Shown: positions 1-8,839, counted from the first letter of the stretch. The stretch is DNA of 64,000 bases from Chlorobaculum sp. 24CR (GCF_004118635.1 NZ_SDGU01000005.1:82247-146246), one strand, 5' to 3'. A program made the numbers and translations. Notes: a model not told the origin generated them from the sequence alone.

Positions 1-561
1 CTCGTGCTCGACACGGAGGTTTACTCCAACACTGGCGGTCAGGCCTCGAAAGCCACGCCGAAAGCCGCGGTCGCCAAGTTCGCCGCCGCGGGCCGGGTCG
101 CCACCAAGAAAGACCTTGGCCTGATCTCGATGTCCTACGGCAACGCCTATGTGGCCAGCGTCGCCATGGGCGCGCGTGACGAGCAGACGTTGAGGGCCTT
201 CCTCGAAGCCGAGGCATACGATGGCCCGTCGATCATCATCGCCTACTCGCACTGCATCGCGCACGGCTTCGACCTCGCGGCGGGTCTGGAGCATCAGAAA
301 GCGGCGGTCGATTCCGGCCACTGGCTGCTCTACCGCTACAATCCGGAGCGGCGCAAGGAGGGTTTGAATCCGCTGATGCTCGACTCGAAGAAGCCGAAAA
401 TCCCGGTCGCCCAGTTCCTGAACATGGAGAACCGCTTCAGGATGCTGAAGAAGACCCATCCCGACCTCGCCAAACAGTACTTCGAGGCTATCCAGCATGA
501 GGTGGACGCCCGCTGGGCCCACTACGAACACCTCGCCAACCGCTCGGTTGAAGGTGAATGA
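1..561 (+). CDS. nifJ: Pyruvate:ferredoxin oxidoreductase, C-terminal part (cut by window edge)
   Basis: The reading frame is open from base 1 and stops at 561, giving the last 186 residues of a protein normally near 1,180. The motif DTEVYSNTGGQASK near the start is the thiamine-pyrophosphate/Mg binding segment of the PFOR C-terminal domain, and SYGNAYVASVAMGA and YSHCIAHGFD follow as usual. The enzyme interconverts acetyl-CoA plus CO2 and pyruvate with ferredoxin. In green sulfur bacteria it runs as pyruvate synthase to draw carbon from the reductive TCA cycle. ppdK and ppc, which act next on pyruvate and PEP, are also in this window but not adjacent. A terminator follows directly, so this is the end of its transcript. 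Confidence 0.95.
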   Translation, partial: LVLDTEVYSNTGGQASKATPKAAVAKFAAAGRVATKKDLGLISMSYGNAYVASVAMGARDEQTLRAFLEAEAYDGPSIIIAYSHCIAHGFDLAAGLEHQKAAVDSGHWLLYRYNPERRKEGLNPLMLDSKKPKIPVAQFLNMENRFRMLKKTHPDLAKQYFEAIQHEVDARWAHYEHLANRSVEGE

Positions 562-581
562 TACACTGAACGTACAGTAGC

Positions 582-623
582 AGAAAAAGGCGTCCCGACA
601 TGTGAGGACGCCTTTTCTGTTTT
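582..623 (+). terminator. Rho-independent terminator after nifJ
   Basis: An AAAAGGCGTCC arm and a GGACGCCTTTT arm flank a short loop and are followed by a T-rich run. The hairpin lies about 20 bases after the nifJ stop. Confidence 0.85.
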
Positions 624-765
624 ATGCAGAACGAATCCCGCATCCCGACGCTCCGCCGACTGGCGGAGGGAATCGCATAAAGCCAAACGACGGAAACAGC
701 CTCTCAACTCACGACAGGCCTAACTATAGTCAAATACGGAATTTATCATTGAAAATGGCAAGGTA

Positions 766-789
766 ATTCCAATTTTAAAACAATAAGAC
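766..789 (+). repeat. IS630 left terminal inverted repeat
   Basis: This is the imperfect partner of the right end at 1876-1898, with a flanking TA at 764-765. The outermost five bases (ATTCC) are identical in both ends. Confidence 0.7.
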
Positions 790-823
790 TATTATATACC
801 CATCAACAAAAAAATGAGGGTAT

Positions 824-1884
824 ATGGCACGACCGGCGACAGGCAAGGAGGTTCTGGCAAGAGCAAAGGAAGCTTTAGCCAAAGCGCGAACCGTAGAACA
901 GATGCGCGAGGCTCAAGCGGTAATCTTGCCACTGGAACATGGTTTATCGATGGATCAGGTAGGCGCAATCCTTGGTATTTCAAGAGGTTGGGCCTGTAAA
1001 CTCAGGCGGCGCTTTATCCAGTCCGTCGGCAAGCCGCAGACGCCGAAACAAAAGCGTGGCGGTCGCCGAAGGGAAAACATGACACTCGAAGACGAGGTTG
1101 AATTCCTTGCTCCTTTTTTCGATAAAGCGGCTCGTGGCGGCATCCTGGTCGTCGGCGAAATCAAGCAGGCGCTCGACAAGCGATTGGGCCGAACCACGGC
1201 GCTCGCCTCGACCTACAATCTGCTGCACCGGCACGGCTGGCGCAAGCTTGCGCCGGACAAACGGCACCCGAAAAGCGATCCCGAAGCGCAGGATACGTTT
1301 AAAAAAACTTCGGGAACCTGATTTCCACGATCGACAAGGAGTGGTCTGGCGCCAATAAAGACGGTGCGCTTCGGGTGATGTTTCAGGATGAGGCGCGGTT
1401 CGGTCGTATCTCCGATACGCGGCGATGCTGGTGCCCCCGCCCAATTCGTCCGTTGGCGCAAGCGATGGTAACACAACAATATACCTATGCTTACGCTGCG
1501 GTGTCAGTGAGCGATGGTATACTGGATACGCTGATTCTGCCGCATGTCAATAGCGAATGCATGCAGCTTTTTCTTGATGAAGTCGCCGCCAGACACCCGA
1601 AAGATCGAATCGCCATGATCCTCGATGGCGCAGGCTGGCACAAGTCGTCGACGCTGAAGATCCCGAAGAACCTGTTGTTGGTTTCATTGCCACCCTATGC
1701 GCCAGAACTCAACCCTGTCGAGCATGTGTGGGATGAACTGCGCGAAAAAGCATTCGGCAATCTGGTCTTCGACAGCATCGAAGCTCTTGAAGATCAGTTG
1801 GAAGTTTCGTTGAAAGCGATGGAGCTGGATACACCGAGAGTGCATTCTATCGTCGCTTGGCCTTGGATTATTAGTGCTTTATAG
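824..1884 (+). CDS. IS630-family transposase, two frames joined by a likely -1 frameshift
   Basis: The first frame runs from ATG 824 to a stop at 1321 and holds the N-terminal helix-turn-helix region (SMDQVGAILGISRGWACKL). The second frame continues to 1884 and holds the DDE catalytic core. A run of seven A at 1301-1307 is the only slippery site near the end of frame one. Slipping back one base there reads Phe-Lys-Lys-Asn-Phe-Gly-Asn-Leu and joins the frames into about 353 residues, normal for IS630. All three catalytic acids are present: FQDEARFG (about D189), ILDGAGW (about D268) and NPVEHVW (about E300). Programmed frameshifting or transcriptional slippage is known in this family, so I treat the element as functional. 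A simple inactivating indel is the alternative. Confidence 0.85.
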
Positions 1885-1898
1885 ATTTAGAAATGGAA
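1876..1898 (-). repeat. IS630 right terminal inverted repeat
   Basis: This is the reverse-complement partner of 766-789, followed by TA at 1899-1900. It contains the last codons and the stop of the transposase. Confidence 0.7.
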
Positions 1899-1969
1899 TA
1901 ACATCTATCGTCATCCAGCCTGTCAAAGGCAAAAAGGTCTTGCCGCGAAAAAATAGACAGGAGAATCAA

Positions 1970-2233
1970 ATGATTTCGGATGAACAGGTGATTTGGATAG
2001 AGCAGGCCAACTACCTGGGCGACTACAGGCTGGAGCTGTTCTTTAATGACAATACCAGTCAACAGATTGACTTTTTTCCGTTTCTTTCATCGTCTCGAAA
2101 TCCCCTCATCAGGAAATACCTCGATATTGAGGAGTTTCGTAACTATTCTCTGGATGAAGGCGATCTGCAATGGAATGATTATGATCTTTGCTTTCCGATC
2201 GCTGATCTTTATGAAAACAGCATCATCCGCTGA
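1970..2233 (+). CDS. DUF2442-family small protein
   Basis: The protein has 87 residues. The ATG at 1970 follows an AGGAG ribosome site at 1959-1963. The open frame extends further upstream to the IS end, but the ribosome site favours this start. The pattern of a short beta-rich N-terminus (DYRLELFFNDNT), then FFPFL and a closing DLCFPIADLYE is that of DUF2442. These proteins are often paired with DUF4160 proteins in toxin-antitoxin-like loci, but no DUF4160 partner is visible here. Molecular function is unknown. It sits just right of the IS630 insertion and is convergent with the TPR gene, whose stop is three bases away. Confidence 0.7.
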   Translation: MISDEQVIWIEQANYLGDYRLELFFNDNTSQQIDFFPFLSSSRNPLIRKYLDIEEFRNYSLDEGDLQWNDYDLCFPIADLYENSIIR

Positions 2234-2236
2234 TAT

Positions 2237-3955
2237 TCACCGCTTCTTCACGTTCTTCGCCTTCTCCAGCATCTGCCGCGCTTTGGCTTCGTTGCCGAGT
2301 TTCCGGTACGCCTCGGCGAGGTGACGGTACACCTCGGTTTCATCGATGCCGGTGGCGACCGCTTTTTCGAGAGTCTGCCGGGCGAGCTCGTGGTTGCCGA
2401 GTTTGAAGTGTACCCAGCCGAGGGTGTCGAGAAAGACGCCGCTGTCCGGTTCGAGCATCACGGCGTTGGTGGCCAGACGCAACGCCTGCCGGAGCCTGAT
2501 GCCCTCTTCGGCAAAGAGGTAGGCGAGATTGTTCATGGCGAGGGTGTTGTGCGGATCGAGTTCAAGCACCCGCTCGTACGCCGCTCGGCTACGCTTTTTC
2601 ATGCCGAGCAGATCGCAGGCCATCGCCAGATTGGTGTTGGCCTGTATCAGAAGATTCTGATCGGGCTGCGGCTTGGCCGCTACCACCGATTCAAGCACGA
2701 CAACCGCCCTGCGCAGTTCACGGGAAGAGAGCAACAGGGAGCCTTCGATGACGCGCCACCGCTGCCTCTGCCGGGGAAACATTCGCCTGACGTTGGCCAG
2801 CAGCTCGAACGCCTCGCGCTTTTGGCCAAGATCGAACTGCGTGGTGATGAGGTACTCCCACGCCGTCGCATTGCCGGGATCGAGCTGAACGGCTTTTCTG
2901 AAAAGCACGGCCCCCTCCTGCTGCCGTCCGTGCATCGCGCCATACATCCCCGTCAGCATGATAAGTTCGCTGTCATGCGGGCGGCGGACGATCAGCTCAT
3001 TGAGCAGAATCCGGGTTGGCTCAACGTAGAGCGAATCCTTGCCCGAACGCAAAATATAGAGCTTGGCGAAATCGTACAGCTTCTCCGGCGGCATTGAGGC
3101 CTTGTCGAAAAAATCGATCACGGCGCGATGATACTCGACCGTGCGCCCGCCTTCGATGTAGTGGTCGAACAGCGCGATCCGGAAGGCGATATTGTCGCGA
3201 TCGGACTCGATCAGCTCCCGGAGCGTCCGAACGGCCAGCGCCTCCTGGCCGGTTTTCACGTAAAGCCCGGCAAGCGTGATGCCGACTTTCCGTTCATTTC
3301 CACCAAGCCCGAGCAACTGCCTGGAGGTCTCGATGGCTTCAGGATAGCGTTTGAGTCCGATTTCGAGCGTCAGGGTCTGGATAAGCGCGGCTTCGTTGTA
3401 CGGATCGATCCGCGCAGCCTTCTCGAACACTTGAAGCGCCTGCTCCGGCCGTTTTGCTGCCAGGTATTCAAGCCCTTGCAGATAGAGAATATCGGTGCGA
3501 TCAGGCTCCAGAACCGACTCCTGCCCGTACAGCGCCGCCGCCCGGTCGTAGTCGCGCATGTCATGGGCCACGCCGGCCAGATACCGCAGATAGTAGCGGT
3601 TCGAGGGATCGAGCTTGACGGCTGCTTCGCCATACACCCGCGCCGAGTCGAGCACGGCCAGGCGGAGCCAGGATTTTGAGATCGAATAGTTCACGGCGGC
3701 ATTGCCAGGCGTTTTGGCTATCACCTTTCTGAACAGGTCGATGGCCTCCCAGTAATCCCCCTTCATATCGAGAAAAAGACCCTGCGCGTATTCGGGCAAA
3801 CCGTCGGAAGCGGCGGCAGTTGACGTGCTGGACGTCGCGGTGCTCTCCCGGCTCGACGCCGCCTTTGCCGGTGAAGCCGACAGCGCCGCGCCGACAAGAA
3901 GCGCCAGCAGCGCGACAAGCCGCCGGAACACAGCGATGCGACAGGGCCTATCCAT
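2237..3955 (-). CDS. Exported tetratricopeptide-repeat protein
   Basis: The protein has 572 residues. The first ~32 form a signal peptide: basic start, hydrophobic LVALLALLVGAALS, and a likely cut after SPAKA. Most of the remainder is tandem TPR units of about 34 residues, with clear ones near the middle and at the C-terminus (for example YERVLELDPHNTLAMNNLAY and LDTLGWVHFKLGNHELA). TPR arrays form protein-binding superhelices, and export suggests a periplasmic or envelope assembly role. The partner is unknown. Its start overlaps the end of ruvB by 8 bases, so it is the last gene of the minus-strand cluster. The second frame of similar length on the other strand is a shadow. Confidence 0.85.
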   Translation of the reverse strand: MDRPCRIAVFRRLVALLALLVGAALSASPAKAASSRESTATSSTSTAAASDGLPEYAQGLFLDMKGDYWEAIDLFRKVIAKTPGNAAVNYSISKSWLRLAVLDSARVYGEAAVKLDPSNRYYLRYLAGVAHDMRDYDRAAALYGQESVLEPDRTDILYLQGLEYLAAKRPEQALQVFEKAARIDPYNEAALIQTLTLEIGLKRYPEAIETSRQLLGLGGNERKVGITLAGLYVKTGQEALAVRTLRELIESDRDNIAFRIALFDHYIEGGRTVEYHRAVIDFFDKASMPPEKLYDFAKLYILRSGKDSLYVEPTRILLNELIVRRPHDSELIMLTGMYGAMHGRQQEGAVLFRKAVQLDPGNATAWEYLITTQFDLGQKREAFELLANVRRMFPRQRQRWRVIEGSLLLSSRELRRAVVVLESVVAAKPQPDQNLLIQANTNLAMACDLLGMKKRSRAAYERVLELDPHNTLAMNNLAYLFAEEGIRLRQALRLATNAVMLEPDSGVFLDTLGWVHFKLGNHELARQTLEKAVATGIDETEVYRHLAEAYRKLGNEAKARQMLEKAKNVKKR

Positions 3956-4988
3956 CGCGACCTTCGGCGGCGTCGAACAGCGGCCCCTCGCCGGAGATGC
4001 CCGGATGGGAGAAGCGGCTCATGGCGAGCCGGGTAGCGACGCGACCCCGTGGCGTCCGGGCGAGGTAGCCCATCTGGATGAGATAGGGTTCATAGACCTC
4101 CTCAATGGTGTCCTGCTCCTCGCCCACCGAAACGGCGAGCGACGCCACGCCGACCGGCCCACCGTTGAACTTGCGCACGATCGCTTCGAGGATTTTCTTG
4201 TCCATGTCGTCGAGGCCACCCTCGTCGATTTCGAGCGATTCGAGCGTGTGGCGGGCGACGGCGAGCGAAATCGACTCTTCACCCCCCACCTGCGCGAAGT
4301 CGCGCGCGCGGCGCAACAGGCGGTTGGCGATGCGCGGGGTGCCTCGCGAACGGCGGGCGATCTCCATCGCCGCGTCCTCATCGACGCCGATGTTCAGAAT
4401 GCCCGCCGCGCGGACGATGATGCCCTGGAGGATATCGGGGGTGTAGTAGTCAAGGCGGTTGTTGATGCCAAATCGCGCCCGCAAGGGCGAGGTCAACAGG
4501 CCCGCCCGCGTGGTCGCGCCGACCAGCGTGAAGGGTTCGAGCCTGAGCTGCACCGCCCGCGACGCCGGGCCGCTGTCGAGCAGGATGTCGATGCGGTAAT
4601 CCTCCATCGCCGAGTAGAGGTACTCCTCGACCGCCGGGGCGAGCCGGTGAATTTCGTCGATAAAGAGGATGTCCCCCTTTTTCATGCTGGTGAGCAAACC
4701 GGCGAGGTTGCCCGCCTTGTCGATGAGCGGGCCGGAGGTGATCTTGATGCCTCCGCCCATCTCGGCGGCGATGATGTGCGCCAGCGTGGTCTTGCCGAGG
4801 CCGGGCGGGCCGGAGAGCAGCACGTGGTCGAGCGCCTCGCTGCGCTTGCGCGCCGCGGTGATGAACACCTTCAGGTTGTCGGTCAGCTTTTTCTGACCGG
4901 CGAAATCGCCCATCTTCTGCGGCCGTATCTGCTCCTCGAAGCGGACTTCCGTCGCGTCCGGAGCGGTATTCAACGCTTCAATCCTCAC
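3948..4988 (-). CDS. ruvB: Holliday junction ATP-dependent helicase RuvB
   Basis: The protein has 346 residues, full length. It is the hexameric AAA+ motor that drives branch migration of Holliday junctions with RuvA. Walker A is GPPGLGKTT near residue 64, Walker B is LFIDEIHRL near 110, and the sensor region GATTRAGLL is followed by arginine-finger sequence SPLRARFG. The C-terminal winged helix carries the typical GYLARTPRGR segment. The resolvase gene ruvC is also in this window at 37.3 kb, but ruvA is not seen. It lies between a DppB-like permease (19-base gap) and the TPR gene (8-base overlap), so it is probably co-transcribed with unrelated functions. Confidence 0.97.
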   Translation of the reverse strand: MRIEALNTAPDATEVRFEEQIRPQKMGDFAGQKKLTDNLKVFITAARKRSEALDHVLLSGPPGLGKTTLAHIIAAEMGGGIKITSGPLIDKAGNLAGLLTSMKKGDILFIDEIHRLAPAVEEYLYSAMEDYRIDILLDSGPASRAVQLRLEPFTLVGATTRAGLLTSPLRARFGINNRLDYYTPDILQGIIVRAAGILNIGVDEDAAMEIARRSRGTPRIANRLLRRARDFAQVGGEESISLAVARHTLESLEIDEGGLDDMDKKILEAIVRKFNGGPVGVASLAVSVGEEQDTIEEVYEPYLIQMGYLARTPRGRVATRLAMSRFSHPGISGEGPLFDAAEGRDG

Positions 4989-5007
4989 TCAGGCTCACCA
5001 TTTTGAT

Positions 5008-5973
5008 TCACAGTTTGATCCTCGGATCGACCACCGCGTAGAGCACGTCGGCCAGGAGATTACCGAAGACGATCATCGTGCCGGAGACGAAGGTGTTGGC
5101 GATAATCAGCGGATAGTCGCGGGCGAAGATCGCCTCCACGGTCACGCGCCCCATGCCGGGGAACGCGAAAATCACCTCAATGAAAAGCGCCCCGCTGAAG
5201 ATGAACGGCAGCGAGCTGCCCATCAGCGTCACCACCGGCAGGAGCGCGTTGCGCAGCGCGTGCTTGAGAATCACCACCCGTTCGCTGAGACCTTTGGCCC
5301 GCGCCGTGCGAACGTAGTCCTGCCGGATCACCTCCAGCATACTGCCGCGTACGTAGCGGGCGATTCCGGCGGAACCGTTGATGCTCAGCACCGTCACCGG
5401 CAGGGCAAGATGCCAGATTCTGTCCATGACGAAGCCGAACGCGCCGTAGCTCTCCGCGCCGATTTCGTTGAGGCCGGAGACCGGGAAAAGCGGCCACTTC
5501 AGGGCGAAAAGGATAATCATCATCAGGGCGAGCCAGAACTCCGGCATGGAGTAAAAAAAGAGCGCCGTGACAGTCAGGAAGCGGTCGAGAAAGCTGTTCT
5601 GCCTCACCGCCGAGATCACGCCGATGATGATGCCGAAGGCGAAGTTGGCGATGAGCGTGAGCACGGCGATGGTCATCGTCACCGGCAGCGCCTCGGCAAT
5701 CACCTCGATCACCGGCTGCTGGGCGCGGCTGAAGCTGCGTCCGAAATCGCCGTGCAGCACGTTGCCGAGCCACTTGACGTACTGCACCGGCAGCGGGTCG
5801 TTCAGCCCATACTGCTGGCGGATCTGCTCGGCGACGTTGGGGCTGATGCCCGGCTGGATGAAGAACGCCGCCGGATCGCCCGGCGCGAGCCGGATGATGA
5901 AGAAGGTCAGGGTCAGCACCCCGAAGATGAGCGGCACGGCGATCAGCAGCCGTTTGAGAATATATCTGAGCAT
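5008..5973 (-). CDS. Peptide/nickel-type ABC transporter permease (DppB/OppB family)
   Basis: The protein has 321 residues. The N-terminus MLRYILKRLLIAVPLIFGV with RLAPGDPAAFF is diagnostic of the DppB/OppB group. About six membrane spans follow, and the cytoplasmic coupling loop reads DYVRTARAKGLSERVVILKH, the EAA motif that docks on the ATPase. It starts four bases after the substrate-binding lipoprotein gene, so the two clearly form a unit. The second permease (DppC type) and both ATPases are not adjacent. One ATPase of the right family is at 21-22 kb. Substrate is probably oligopeptides or dipeptides, but this cannot be read from the sequence. Confidence 0.93.
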   Translation of the reverse strand: MLRYILKRLLIAVPLIFGVLTLTFFIIRLAPGDPAAFFIQPGISPNVAEQIRQQYGLNDPLPVQYVKWLGNVLHGDFGRSFSRAQQPVIEVIAEALPVTMTIAVLTLIANFAFGIIIGVISAVRQNSFLDRFLTVTALFFYSMPEFWLALMMIILFALKWPLFPVSGLNEIGAESYGAFGFVMDRIWHLALPVTVLSINGSAGIARYVRGSMLEVIRQDYVRTARAKGLSERVVILKHALRNALLPVVTLMGSSLPFIFSGALFIEVIFAFPGMGRVTVEAIFARDYPLIIANTFVSGTMIVFGNLLADVLYAVVDPRIKL

Positions 5974-5977
5974 TTCG

Positions 5978-7765
5978 TTACGGCGCGATTGACGGTTTCA
6001 GCGTCCAGTCGTCGATGTTGTAGTAGGTTCCGGAGATATTGAGCTTCGCCCCCTGGATGCGCTTGCTGAAACCCTGCGTCTCGCGAATCCAGTACAGGAA
6101 GGTGATCGGCTGCTCTTCGTGCAGAATTTTCTGGTACTCGATCCAGTAGGGGCGGGCCTCCTCGGTGCGCATCTTGTTCTTGGCAAGCTCGCAGAGCTGG
6201 TCGATCCTCGGATTGATGAAGCCAGGGAAGTTGAAGCGGCTCTTTTTCAGATCGGAACCCCACACGTCGAGCGGATCGATTTCGAGACCGATCGCCCAGC
6301 CCGCCATCCACGCGCCGAGCTTGCGCTCCTGAAGGTTCTGGAAAAAGACGTTCGACTCCTGAATTTCGATCTTGCAGTCGATGCCGATCTGGCGCAGGTT
6401 CTGCTGGATGATGACGCAGGCGTAGTTCCTGCGGGCGTTTCCGGCGTTCGTGTAGAGCGAGAAGCTGAAGCGCTTGCCGCTCTTCTGCCGGATGCCGTCA
6501 GGCCCCGGAAGCCATCCCGCCTGTTCGAGCAGCTTGACGGCCTGCGCCTGATCGAAGCCGTAGGGCTTGATCGAGTCGTCGTAGGCCCACTTCAGCGAGG
6601 GCGAAATATCGGTTTTGGCGATGACGCCGTAGTCGCCGAGATAGCCGTCGATGATCGACTGCCGGTCGATGGCCAGCGTCAGCGCGCGGCGCACGGCGGG
6701 ATCGCCAAAGAGCGGATGCGGGCGCGCCTTGCCGGTGCTGTTGTAGTACTCGCCGTCGATATTCTGCCACCCCACATAATCGTAAACCCGCAGACCGATG
6801 GTCTTGATATCGACATTCGGATTGGCTTTCTGCACGGCAGCGAAATCCTCCGGCTTGACGTTTTCGACCACATCAACGTCACCCGTCTGGAGCTGCGCGA
6901 GCCGGACGGTGTAGTCGGGAATGATGCGGTAGATGATGCGCTTGATGTTGCCCGGCTTGGGCAGGTTGCAGGAGGCGCTCGACGAGAGCACGAGCGACTG
7001 CTGCTTGTTCCAGGCCGCGAGGCGGTACGGCCCCGCGCCCACCGGCTGCTGGTTGAGCTTCGACTCGCGGAACTCCTGCGGCTTGACGTTTTTCCAGAGA
7101 TGCTCCGGCAAGGGCGTCAGCGAAGTGTGGAAGAGCGCCAGATGCTCCGGCACCGGTTTGTAGAAATGGAAAATCAGCGTGGTGTCGTCGGGCGTTTCGA
7201 TGGCTTTGTCGAAATCGACGACACCCTTGTCCGCGCCGACCAGCTCGGAGAGGAACTGCTGGCGCGGGCTGGCGATCACCGGATTGCCGTAAAGCCGGTA
7301 GGCGAACTTGAAGTCGCGCGAGGTGATCGGCTGGCCGTCGGCCCACTTCGCGTCACTCCTCAGAATGTAGGTGATGGAACGATGGTCGGGCGACATTGTC
7401 CAGGTTCGAGCCAGCGCGGCTTTCGGCGACTTTTCGTCGGAATTTCCCGACGAGGGACGCAGCCTCTTTTCAAGCGCGAGATAATTCAACAGGCCGGTCT
7501 TGGTATCGAACTCGCCCTGCAGGAGTCCCGGATAGATCAGGCCGGTGATCTCGCTCGACGTGAGCGACGCCCCGATGACCGGGTTGAGGTAATCGGCGTC
7601 GCCGAGCATTCCGATGACCAGCGTACTGTCCCTGGCTGCGCCCGAAAGCGCGCCCGCCTTGCCACCGGACTTCGAGCAGGCCGTCAGGAGCGTTGCCGAC
7701 GCAAGCAGGAGGAGGAGGAGGAGCGGCGCGAACCGGAAGCGGCGCTTATTCGATTTCATCATCAT
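5978..7765 (-). CDS. Extracytoplasmic solute-binding lipoprotein, family 5 (peptide type)
   Basis: The protein has 595 residues. It begins with a lipoprotein signal: basic start, LLLLLLASATLLTAC lipobox with the modified Cys near residue 30. The body matches the DppA/OppA fold: TLVIGMLGDADYLNPV opens the mature part, and KWADGQPITSRDFKFAYRL and DPAVRRALTLAIDRQ are family signatures. It should capture a peptide-like solute outside the inner membrane and deliver it to the permease encoded next. Three ATGs in a row open the frame at 7765-7757 and the 5' end overlaps hprK by 20 bases, so translation may be coupled. The exact start among the three is open. Confidence 0.92.
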   Translation of the reverse strand: MMMKSNKRRFRFAPLLLLLLLASATLLTACSKSGGKAGALSGAARDSTLVIGMLGDADYLNPVIGASLTSSEITGLIYPGLLQGEFDTKTGLLNYLALEKRLRPSSGNSDEKSPKAALARTWTMSPDHRSITYILRSDAKWADGQPITSRDFKFAYRLYGNPVIASPRQQFLSELVGADKGVVDFDKAIETPDDTTLIFHFYKPVPEHLALFHTSLTPLPEHLWKNVKPQEFRESKLNQQPVGAGPYRLAAWNKQQSLVLSSSASCNLPKPGNIKRIIYRIIPDYTVRLAQLQTGDVDVVENVKPEDFAAVQKANPNVDIKTIGLRVYDYVGWQNIDGEYYNSTGKARPHPLFGDPAVRRALTLAIDRQSIIDGYLGDYGVIAKTDISPSLKWAYDDSIKPYGFDQAQAVKLLEQAGWLPGPDGIRQKSGKRFSFSLYTNAGNARRNYACVIIQQNLRQIGIDCKIEIQESNVFFQNLQERKLGAWMAGWAIGLEIDPLDVWGSDLKKSRFNFPGFINPRIDQLCELAKNKMRTEEARPYWIEYQKILHEEQPITFLYWIRETQGFSKRIQGAKLNISGTYYNIDDWTLKPSIAP

Positions 7766-8774
7766 ACTCTTCGGAAATGGTTGTCGGAGCGGGCGCGTCG
7801 GCGCGATCCTTGTTGATAACGTTGCGGATCCTGTCGGTCAGCGCCTCGGCGGGCACATACCCGGCGTAACGCTTCAGGAGGAAGTTCAAAGCCACCACTT
7901 CGATAATGACCGTGATATTCTTGCCGGGAAAGATCGGAAGCTGCACGAGCGGCAGTTCGACGCCAAGCATCTTCACCAACTTCTGGTCGAGGCCAAGCCG
8001 TTCGTATTCGGCCTCCCGGCTCCATTCGAGCAGCTCGACCACCACCTGCACCTCTTTGGAATCGCGAATTGCCCGGATGCCGAAGTTGGCCCGCACATCG
8101 ACCACGCCAAGTCCGCGAATCTCCATGAAGTGGTCGATGATGTTGTTGCGCTGGGCGACCAGCGTCTTGGTCTCCCCCTTGCGCTTGACCACCACGACGT
8201 CGTCAGCCACCAGTCCGTGGCCCCGTTCGATCAGGTCGAGCGCCACTTCCGACTTGCCGAGGCCGCTCTTGCCGGTCAAAAGCACGCCGACCCCATAGAC
8301 ATCGACCATCGAACCGTGAAACTGCTGGTAAAGCGAGAACTCTTCGTCAAGAAAATCGGTGATCGAGTAGATGGTCTTGGTCGAGGAGCAGCGGGTGACA
8401 TACACCGGAATCCCGGCGCTGGTGGCCATGTCGATCAGTTCCGGTTCGAGCTTGTTGTTGCTGGTCAGAATAATGCACGGAATCCTGAAGCTGACGAAAA
8501 TAGCGAAGGCCTTGCTGCGCTCTTCAGCGGAAAGATGGTTCAGATATCGGGTTTCGGTGTTGCCGAGAATCTGAAGCCGCTTGTAGGTGAACAGTTTGGT
8601 AAAGCCCGCGATAGCCAGGCCGGGTCGATGAAGATCGCGTTCGGGAATGCGCCGTTTCTGCGCATCGACCTCGTTGAGAGGCCGAAACTTGATATCGAAC
8701 CGCTTCTGAATGTTCTCAAAAAAATAGGCGACCGTGACCGATCGCTTCCTCAGGCCTTTCTGATCAAAATTCAT
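7746..8774 (-). CDS. hprK: HPr kinase/phosphorylase
   Basis: The enzyme is a bifunctional Ser kinase and phosphorylase of the phosphocarrier HPr. The P-loop is GKSGLGKSE near residue 155. The HprK signature follows (MEIRGLGVVDVRANFG), and the N-terminal domain has LGNTETRYLNHL. I place the start at the ATG at 8774 (MNFDQKGLRKRSVTVAYF), giving 342 residues. An ATG 33 bases upstream at 8807 is possible, and neither has a strong ribosome site. It overlaps the lipoprotein gene downstream. No PTS gene is visible in the window. In PTS-poor Gram-negative bacteria HprK is thought to act in regulation rather than sugar uptake. Confidence 0.93.
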   Translation of the reverse strand: MNFDQKGLRKRSVTVAYFFENIQKRFDIKFRPLNEVDAQKRRIPERDLHRPGLAIAGFTKLFTYKRLQILGNTETRYLNHLSAEERSKAFAIFVSFRIPCIILTSNNKLEPELIDMATSAGIPVYVTRCSSTKTIYSITDFLDEEFSLYQQFHGSMVDVYGVGVLLTGKSGLGKSEVALDLIERGHGLVADDVVVVKRKGETKTLVAQRNNIIDHFMEIRGLGVVDVRANFGIRAIRDSKEVQVVVELLEWSREAEYERLGLDQKLVKMLGVELPLVQLPIFPGKNITVIIEVVALNFLLKRYAGYVPAEALTDRIRNVINKDRADAPAPTTISEEYDDEIE

Positions 8775-8810
8775 GCTCGGCAGATCATGGTTTTCGGGAA
8801 GCCTCATACC

Positions 8811-8839
8811 ATAACAGGGCCAGCATGCTGACCCTGTTA
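8811..8839. terminator. Long palindrome between hpf and hprK
   Basis: TAACAGGG, a central CAGCATGCTG and CCCTGTTA form an almost perfect hairpin of about 13 base pairs. It has no T run on the minus side, so it may be a pause, processing or attenuation site between hpf and hprK rather than a full terminator. Confidence 0.5.

Larger units (their letters stand above)
766..1898 (+). mobile_element. IS630-family insertion sequence, about 1.13 kb, apparently intact
   Basis: The ends were read directly. The left end begins ATTCCAATTTTAAAAC and the right end, on the opposite strand, begins ATTCCATTTCTAAATC. About 19 of 26 positions match over an imperfect terminal repeat. Each end is bordered outside by TA (764-765 and 1899-1900), the target duplication expected of the IS630/Tc1-mariner group. 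The length and the single two-frame transposase gene fit the family. The transposase stop codon lies inside the right inverted repeat. Confidence 0.85.

Noticed and set aside
522..707. 61-residue minus-strand ORF across the nifJ terminator
   Set aside because: It crosses the terminator hairpin and the nifJ end and has no ribosome site.
3825..5006. 393-residue plus-strand frame over ruvB
   Set aside because: It lies opposite the clear ruvB and TPR genes and has Arg/Asp-rich shadow composition with no motif.
6119..7816. 565-residue plus-strand frame
   Set aside because: It is antisense to the peptide-binding lipoprotein, whose signal and motifs are clear. High G+C keeps long shadow frames open.
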